Shown: in pieces, positions 57,701 to 64,000 of the stretch
Position numbering within the stretch: position 1 is the stretch's first letter
Layout: each line of letters begins with the position of its first letter
Translations under genes and position numbers: made by a program
The notes under the pieces: model-generated
The model's input: the letters and a program-made list of their open reading frames with translations, nothing else
Database searches by the model: none
Told to the model about the DNA's origin: nothing
NCBI RefSeq assembly: GCF_032854445.1
Contig: NC_088304.1
Span: forward strand, 32,168,810 to 32,232,809
Direction of reading: 5' to 3'
From: Liolophura sinensis
Lineage: Eukaryota > Mollusca > Polyplacophora > Chitonida > Chitonidae
Length of the DNA: 64,000 nucleotides

Positions 57701-60700
57701 ACAGCAATCAGTGAGAGGCTGGAGAGGTCATTGTGCCAGCAACCTGTGGATGGTCGTGCGTTTCCCCTGGGCTTTGCCCAGTTTCCTCCCCCCATAATAC
57801 TGAAACATTCTTGAGTACGGCATAAAACACCAATGAAATAATCAGTAAGTCATTGTGCTGCGCTGACACAAGGCCCCGGAGGACCCCCCCCCCCCCCCCC
57901 TTTTTTTGAAGCTTCTGTACAGTCCACATACTGCAGTTGAGCAAGCCATCTTTCAAGGACATCTAACGAAAAGTCAGCAGTAGCAACAATTACTTTGTAC
58001 TAAAGGCTTTTGGACTGAAGTTTGGATGCTTACAGTGCTTACCTAGGCATATCATGAGCGAGATGAATGTCCTGAAGTCTTTTCAGTATTCCCCCATAAA
58101 CATCAGCTGTCCTTGAGGTCTTGGTGGCAATAAGGGGTTGACAATTCTCTGTGGTGTTGCCTGGCATGAATTTCTGTGGAGGCCACTCTTGCAAAACCAC
58201 TCTCTGGGGGCCACTCTCTGGAGGTCACTCATGCAAAACCACTCTTTGGAGGCCACTCTCTGGAGACCACCCTTCAAAGCCACACTCTGGAGGCCACACT
58301 CATGAGGCCACTCTCTGGGGCCACTTGTGCAAAACCACTCATTGGAGGCCACTCTCAGGAGACCACTCTTGCAAAACCACTCTCTGGAAGCCACTATTGA
58401 GAGACCACTCTCTGAAGACGATTCTTGCAAAACCACTTGTGCAAAACCAATCTCTGGACACCACTCATGCAAAACCGCTCTCTGGAGGCCACTCTTGAGA
58501 GACCACTCTCTGGAGGTCACTCTCTGAAGACCACTCTTGCAAAACCACTCTCTGGAGGCCACTCTCTGAAGACCACTTGTGCAAAACCAATCTGTGGAGG
58601 TCATTCTCGAGAGACCGCTCTCTGGAGGCCACTGTCTGAAGACCACCCTTGCAAAACCACTCTCTGAAGACTACTCGTGCAAAACCACTCTCTGGAGGCC
58701 ACTCTCTGAAGACCACTCGTGCAAACCACTTGTGCAAACCACTCTCTGGAGGCCACTCTCTGAAAACTGCTCTAGCAAAACCACTCAGTGAAGACCACTC
58801 GTGCAAAACCACTGTCTGGAGGCCACTCTCTAAAGGCCACTCTTATGATGCCACTCTCTGAAGACCACTCGTGCTAAACCACTCTCTGGAGGCCATTCTC
58901 TAAAGACCACTTGTGCAAAACCACTGTGAGGCCACTCTGGAGAGACCACTCTCTGGAGGCCACTCTCTGAAGACCACTCTCTGGAGGCCATTCTCTGCAA
59001 AACCACTCTCTGGAGGCCACTCTCTAAAGACCACTCTTGTAAAACCACTCTCTGGAGGCCACTCTCTGAAGACCACTCGTGCGAAACCACTCTCTGGAGG
59101 CCACTGTCTGAAGGCTACTCTCTGGAGGCCACTCCTGCAAAACCACTCTCTGAAGACCACTCTCTGAAAACCACTCTCTGAAAACCACTTGTACAAAACA
59201 ACTCTCTGGACGCTGCTCTCTGAAGGCTACTCTCTGGAGACCGCTCTCTGGAGGCCACTGTCTGAAGACCACCCTTGCAAAACCACTCTCTGAAGACCAC
59301 TCCTGCAAAACCACTCTCTGGAGGCCACTCACTGGAGGCCGCTCTATGAAAACTACTCATACAAAACAACTCTCTGGAGGCCGCTCTCTGAAGGCTGCTC
59401 TCTGAGGGCCACTCTCTGGAGGCCACCAGATTCTGCTGCAATCAACATTGAACCTAGACGGGTCTAAAATCAGAGACGAACACTTCCGAACATACTTGCG
59501 TCACACCATTCAACTTTGGACGACTTCATTTCAAAGTAGGGGGATCCTCTTAGGTGTTCATCCTACCTCTCAATCAAATTCATTAGCATGTAACGATAAA
59601 GCTATAAAGTTACCCAAATAAATAAACAGGACAACATGGCCACATATACAGAGAGGTCTATGGGAAAACTAATAAGAAATCCGTGAACAAGTAAACAAAA
59701 TTGATTTGCTGTAAACATGCTTCAACCCCCTGCAGGCAGACAAGCAAATGTAATGACAAAGGGGAAAGAGGTTGTTTAATTAATGCTTCACTTGTTCAGT
59801 TTTCCTGCTTGATAAATATGTAAAAGTTTAAAGTAGGCCTATAAGAGTAGAAATAACAATTCTTGATCTAGTCCTACTTGTAAAATTTCAACTCTTACAC
59901 ATTTACTGGTCTAAAATGAACAGAAATGAGTAGATAAAGAGTCAGTATTTCTTTACCAACTACTACTTGTGAGGAAGGTGAAAATTGATTGTGTTTTTTG
60001 TTGCAGTGTTACGCAGCAATGATCAGAGCCTGGACATGCTGTTAGCTTTACTACAGACAGAGTGTGCCAAGACAGAAGAAGAGTCCGAGGTAAGCATTTC
60101 CCTTATAAAAGTCCAGTCGTACTAATGTCAGACCTATCCAAGGCATTCCTATCTACCATAGATTTTAAAGTGGAGTCTGCTCCTTTGCAAGTGGTGCCCT
60201 GTGAGAAACGATGGTGGGTGGGACTTTGGAATAATGGAGATTTGTCCGTGATGCAGTTGTTGTGTCTTCTTGTGAAGATCCTTGTAGCTTACAAGTTTTG
60301 CAGGACACATATCTAACATGAGCATAGTATGTGGGTATTGCACACAGAAGCCAGTGTATCTGTTTATTTCCATATATTTAACTTTGACCAATGTTACTCT
60401 TTGTATAAGATGCATTTCTGTGTAATAAATGAAGTGTGACTCAACGAGAGGTTCTGAAACAGTGGGTAACCTGTGGGGTAACCTGTGTTCTATGGTTTGT
60501 GTAATGGCTGCTCACCGTTTGGTTTTGGAATGAATGAATGAGTGAGTGAATGATGATGGCTTAACACCACATCTGCATTGTTTCACCCATATCGTAGCCT
60601 TATCGTTCAACAATAAAGTAAAAACCTGAGGTGATGAATGGCTTTCAATATGGTAATGATCAAAAATGAAACAAAAATATTCCCATGAAACAAATGTTTC

Positions 60701-61051
60701 GTTTTGTTGTGATGTTTGCTTGATAATTGCCATCTCACCTGTTCATACCATTTGCTCTGTGTACAGCAACTGGCAGAGAATTTCTGTGATAAGAAGCTGG
60801 AGGTGGACAGGTTTGTGGAAGAGTTCATGCAGTCTCGGACGCTGGCCCACTTACGGCGGATCAAGTGTGACAAAATGGCCGAGCTCATGGTCAGCCAACC
60901 GCCCGTGCCTCCGCCACGGACTCAGCCAAGTAAAGGATGGTTTAACAACAACAGCAGCAGCAGTAGTAGCAACGTGCCGACATCATTGGGGGCTCCCTAC
61001 CCTGCTAACAACCTGTACATGATGATGCCAGAGCCATTTACGCGTCCATAA
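54565..61051 (+). CDS. VPS37B/C-like: ESCRT-I subunit VPS37 (B/C type), 4-exon gene
   Basis: Subunit of ESCRT-I, which sorts ubiquitinated cargo at endosomes and binds TSG101 and VPS28 through its Mod(r) domain. Four exons join to 256 residues: 54565-54795, 55918-56089, 60007-60089 and 60767-61051. Residues 1-40 are rich in Gly, Pro and Tyr. Residues about 45-203 form the helical Mod(r) domain (ELQGLLDDESKLQDLV, TYQPQLEKLK, LLALLQTECAKTEEESE, HLRRIKCDKM). Residues 207-256 are a Pro-rich tail (QPPVPPPRTQP) with NNN and six Ser. The N-terminal UEV-like domain of VPS37A is absent, and the Pro-rich tail after Mod(r) resembles vertebrate VPS37B and C. Lophotrochozoans may have a single B/C/D-type gene, so I do not choose a letter. 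Confidence 0.92.
54893..55028. mobile_element. Short foldback element in VPS37 intron 1
   Basis: Inverted arms ATAACATGGTTATATGGATG, ACAACTCCACTTTATTCTGT and their imperfect complement at 54980-55028. 136 bp, MITE-like. Confidence 0.72.
55050..55385 (+). mobile_element. tRNA-derived SINE related to family B
   Basis: Head TGGTCAAATGGTTAGAGCAT (A box), GGGATCAACCCC (B-box-like), then catgaactaagaagcc and a tail with gcctgaaaattgttaattaa resembling family B. In VPS37 intron 1. Confidence 0.7.
55918..56089 (+). CDS. VPS37B/C-like: VPS37 coding exon 2
   Basis: Acceptor TTAATATAG, donor CTCT/GTAAGT; 172 bp. Encodes VRNIQMERETLLAFNKSAAE, HNLTYQPQLEKLKG and a Glu-rich coiled-coil stretch ending EEDRAQL. 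The xLAxNxxxAExNLxxQPxL pattern is the core Mod(r) signature. Confidence 0.93.
56110..56375 (-). mobile_element. SINE family A in VPS37 intron 2
   Basis: Reversed, somewhat diverged copy from gattgattggtgtttggtgc to the head complement (tgctaaccacctcagccac). Confidence 0.82.
57520..57880. mobile_element. SINE inserted into a SINE (family A in family A)
   Basis: A reversed family A copy (57520-57736, resuming 57859-57880) is split by a forward truncated copy (57737-57848). GTCATTGTGC at 57727-57736 recurs exactly at 57849-57858 as the target duplication. Confidence 0.9.
58180..59425. repeat. Short-unit minisatellite in VPS37 intron 2
   Basis: Alternating modules of 15-16 bp: CTCTCTGGAGGCCACT, CTCTGAAGACCACT and CTTGCAAAACCACT, for about 1.25 kb. 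Several stop-free frames on both strands (up to 187 codons) are by-products. Confidence 0.92.
60007..60089 (+). CDS. VPS37B/C-like: VPS37 coding exon 3
   Basis: Acceptor TTTTGTTGCAG, donor GAG/GTAAGC; 83 bp. Encodes LRSNDQSLDMLLALLQTECA then KTEEESE. The first two bases complete a Leu codon from exon 2. Confidence 0.93.
60767..61051 (+). CDS. VPS37B/C-like: VPS37 coding exon 4 and stop
   Basis: Acceptor TGTGTACAG; runs to TAA at 61049-61051. Encodes QLAENFCDKKLEVDRFVEEF, the HLRRIKCDKM end of Mod(r), then the Pro-rich and Asn/Ser-rich tail ending MMMPEPFTRP. A CAGCAGCAGCAG run codes the Ser tract and could vary in length. Confidence 0.94.
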   Translation, partial: QLAENFCDKKLEVDRFVEEFMQSRTLAHLRRIKCDKMAELMVSQPPVPPPRTQPSKGWFNNNSSSSSSNVPTSLGAPYPANNLYMMMPEPFTRP

Positions 61052-62700
61052 CTCAGCTCAGCCTAACACACCTGTACATATATGTACCTGAGAAGAAAAC
61101 TCTCTTCTGTGTCACTGTGAGGTGGTGTGATTGTAGACACACCCTGTTTGTCTTTATCCCTTTCGTTTGTGCATTTGTGTTTATCCTGACAGAGTCTGAG
61201 AGCCGTGCTGAAGTTAGGGTTTTCAGGAGATCTGAAGTTGATCAGGTCAACGTAGTGATAGGTGGCATCAAAATACATCATGTGTGTGTACGTGTATTAC
61301 TCTGAAGGGGCTACTTCCACCCCTTTTTGCAGGGAATGTGGGTGAAATTTATACAATGTCCAAGGCTAAACCAGGTTTTGCACAAAACCTCTGTTTTTTC
61401 TCACACCTTTTCTTGTCAATATTTTATGTTCTGTACATCCAAACATCATTGATGGATAAAGCTAACACAGAATTTAATGAACTGGGCTGTATTAAACATG
61501 ATCCAAGATCATCAGATGCTAAGCGTAGTGGTCATAAATGTGTCATTATTAACATCAGTGGAATAGAAATAATTTTTGGTTATATTACAACTTCTTTGAT
61601 GCAGCTGGCAAAATTTTGACAAATTCATGTAAGTCTGATTGTAGGTTGGATCAAAGAATGGTACAGTCAACTGCACCCTCTAGCATGGCCAATGTTGAGT
61701 TTATGTGAAGGAGGATATTGGGACATCCATATTTGCTCATTCATTCGGCATTGTCATGTCTTTAATTTGCCTGTTTTAATTGTTGGTCTGTGAATTAGAA
61801 GAAATCTACCTATATAGTTTTATGTTATAGACTTGACAAACTTTCTACTGAAAAAAAAAAATTGTAAATGGATGTGTATATGTGTTACTGGCTGGTTAAT
61901 AAGGCTAGAGTTGTCTAACACCCCCCCCTCCCCCTCTCTCTTGTCTCAGTATACATATTTGGTACCCTTACAACAAGGCTGGTGATTCAGTCTGTCACCC
62001 TGACGTAGTCTGCATACATTGACAGCGACGACAGGTACATTACAAAGCTAATACATTCGCAGTGTGAGAAGCCGGGCAACAAAAATATGGCAACAAAGGG
62101 TTGTGGTCAACACTGACATCTGTGGCATTACAAGTTACATACTGGTAAAAATTGAACTGTAGAACTGAACCCCTGGGTTAGTTTGGTCCTGTGCGGTGGA
62201 TTTATCCTGCGCTGGCCTCTTTGGCTGAAGTTTATTAACTGGGGTTGGTGGGGAACAAACCAGCCAGCATGCTACATGACACTAAGTGTATGGCATCCAT
62301 GGCTAATCATGAACTGGCTACATTTGTTCCCTCGAAAATCACATCTTTTCAAGGGTAAAATTCAACGTCTGCACAATTACCTTTGCACAGAATGTCAGGG
62401 ATGAAATTAGGCAGTAGAGAATAATACCCTGTTCAAAAGGCCACCATTTAATCTGAATTAAATCTAAAGCGGTTTAAATCATAGCCATTTATGCTACTAC
62501 GGTCAAACCAGTTTTAAGCCAGTTCTGGGATTTATCCATTCACGCGGTCGTATATAAGCCAGTTCAGAAATAACCACAGCATGGATAAAGTTAAAGCCAC
62601 ATTGCTTGGTGGCATCAAGCTGGCTCAAAGCCACCTCTGCACTTAAACCTGCTTGGCTCAAAGCCACCTCTGCACTTAAACCTGCTTAACCTGTGTGAAT
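61052..62700 (+). other. VPS37 3' UTR and downstream flank
   Basis: No further coding exon is evident after the stop. An ATTAAA at 61491-61496 is a possible poly(A) signal; I see no AATAAA close by. The region also holds a C-rich stretch (61920-61937) and two tandem copies of a 33-bp unit (62627-62692, GGCTCAAAGCCACCTCTG...). Confidence 0.4.
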
Positions 62701-62715
62701 AGTGTACAAGATATA

Positions 62716-63008
62716 TTGGAGAGGGGCATAGTACTGTTGGTAGAGTGTCCGCTTTAGGGGCGGTAGATCCTGGGTCGAGTCACACCTAAAACCTTGACAT
62801 AGAGAAAGGAATAGTGCAAGGACTGCTTGACCCGTATCTGTATAAATGCCTTCAAGTCTTCTCAGTGAAGCAACACTAGATAAAAGAGCGGTGGAAATCC
62901 TCCCTGCAACAAGGCGGCACAATAAAAACACTCTAAGGGCTCCTTTGTCGTCATATGACTGATAAATTGTTAATTACGACATAAAACCCCAAGCACTCAC
63001 TCACTCAC
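62716..63008 (+). mobile_element. SINE family B, full length
   Basis: Head GAGGGGCATAGTACTGTTGG, GGGTCGAGTC B-box-like, gcaacactagataaaagagc, ggtggaaatcc, tail ATATGACTGATAAATTGTTA and (CACT)n. Confidence 0.85.
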
Positions 63009-63180
63009 CTATACTAAATGTAAGAGCCTGTGCCAAAATTTAAGACTGAAGTGAACTGAAGTAAATGAGAGCTAGAAAATAACATTCTGTATGTATGAAT
63101 TATATTTTAGGGTTAAGCGCTGTGTACTGATTTCATTACTTACATGTTTTATTAATAGTGAATTTCATGATCTTTAGTCA

Positions 63181-63315
63181 GCTCATACTAGTTTCCTCTT
63201 CGGTTGTACATGTACGTGGGAAGGTCTGTCACCAACCTGCAGATGGTTGTGGGTTTCCCATGGGCCCTGCCCGGTTTCCTACCACCATAATACTGATCTT
63301 GAGTGTAAATAAATA
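63181..63315 (+). mobile_element. SINE family A, truncated, internally deleted
   Basis: tacgtgggaaggtctgtcac, tggttgtgggtttcccatgg, ggtttcctaccaccataata and then directly cttgagtgtaaataaata. The last 685 bases of the window show nothing else that I recognise. Confidence 0.82.
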
Positions 63316-64000
63316 TTAGTTTCTTATCTGTCTGGTTAATTTGATTATTGTTCTTGGTTGTCAGTTAATGAATGTTCTTCTATACAGTATTTTGGGATAC
63401 AGGCTGTTAAATAACAGCTGTTAATTTGTCAATGATCAATGCAAAGAATGAATTTAGATAATGGTAAACACTGAATTTGATGTTTTCTAAACTAAATTTT
63501 TCCACGTGGAACTGTACTGAATTCTACCAAAAAATATGACTTCGCACAATTATCACAGTTATCTTCTTCATTAATTTTCTGTCATAGGTTGTGTATTTTA
63601 CCCTCTCTCAAAGGGACATAACTTTGTAATAGTTCTGCGGTAAAGATGGTAAATGGCCTAACATTTCACCTGTGACACAGTTTTACTTTTTGCAGGATTC
63701 TGAGTTTAAAAATTTCTTTTGAGGTTTGTTTGCAGGCAGAATAATATCCTACTAGGAGAATGTCAATTCCAGTACCAAAAGGAATGTTTTAAGACATTTT
63801 TTACCTGATAAATTCTTTTTTTTACTGGTGAAAGTTAAGTCATTTACTATGTATAGTCCTAGAGAAAACCATTTCCTGGATATAATTTAACCAGGTTACA
63901 TATCCATGTAGATACAGTTGTAACTTGATAAGTACTGTGCCCCAGAAAATGAAAAATGAATGTGCAGTAATGATAATACTTCGCTTGTTTATGTCTTATC

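Noticed and set aside
58083-59441. Several overlapping open frames up to 187 codons on both strands
   Set aside because: All are translations of the CTCTCTGGAGGCCA-type array in VPS37 intron 2.

Overview
This is metazoan genomic DNA with short exons in long, repeat-filled introns. GT-AG splice junctions, tRNA-derived SINEs, foldback elements and many minisatellites are all visible. The SINEs, with tails reading like 'cggcgtaaaacaccaatcaaataaataa', and the protein sequences suggest a lophotrochozoan, most likely a mollusc. That placement is an inference; no species can be named from the window alone.

Two protein-coding genes are supported, arranged head to head. The minus-strand gene (41366 down to 1422) is a serotonin transporter of the SLC6 family (SERT, SLC6A4-like). 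I reconstructed 13 coding exons by hand. Junction phases agree throughout, and all twelve membrane segments, the TM1 aspartate, the EL2 disulphide pair and the sodium and chloride site residues are present. It would encode about 577 residues if one extra base in a homopolymer of exon 1 is a sequencing or assembly error. The plus-strand gene (54452 to 61051) is an ESCRT-I subunit of the VPS37B/C type: 256 residues in four coding exons, preceded by a non-coding exon part. About 13 kb separates the two 5' ends and holds repeats only.

Layout: 1-1421 is downstream of SERT and mostly a 23-bp array. 1422-5972 holds SERT exons 13 to 10. 6038-9657 and 9858-13810 are two near-identical copies of the same segment (exons 9 and 8), joined by exactly 200 N; this looks like an unmerged contig overlap, not a real duplication. 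14649-25059 holds exons 7 to 3, 33044-33178 exon 2 and 41179-41366 exon 1. 41367-54451 is intergenic, with a 2.5-kb minisatellite at 48850-51378. 54452-61051 is VPS37, and 61052-64000 is its 3' flank with SINEs.

The most unusual signal is that several SERT-intron minisatellites are built from the gene's own exon edges. A 47-bp array repeats the exon 8 5' splice site (about 14 and 17 units in the two copies). A roughly 68-bp array repeats the exon 10 3' splice site together with the first ten or so codons. The exon 12 acceptor has a second partial copy beyond a 21-bp array. A separate intronic array carries four perfect TGACGTCA (CRE-type) octamers. The transporter's central site also combines SERT-type and DAT/NET-type residues.
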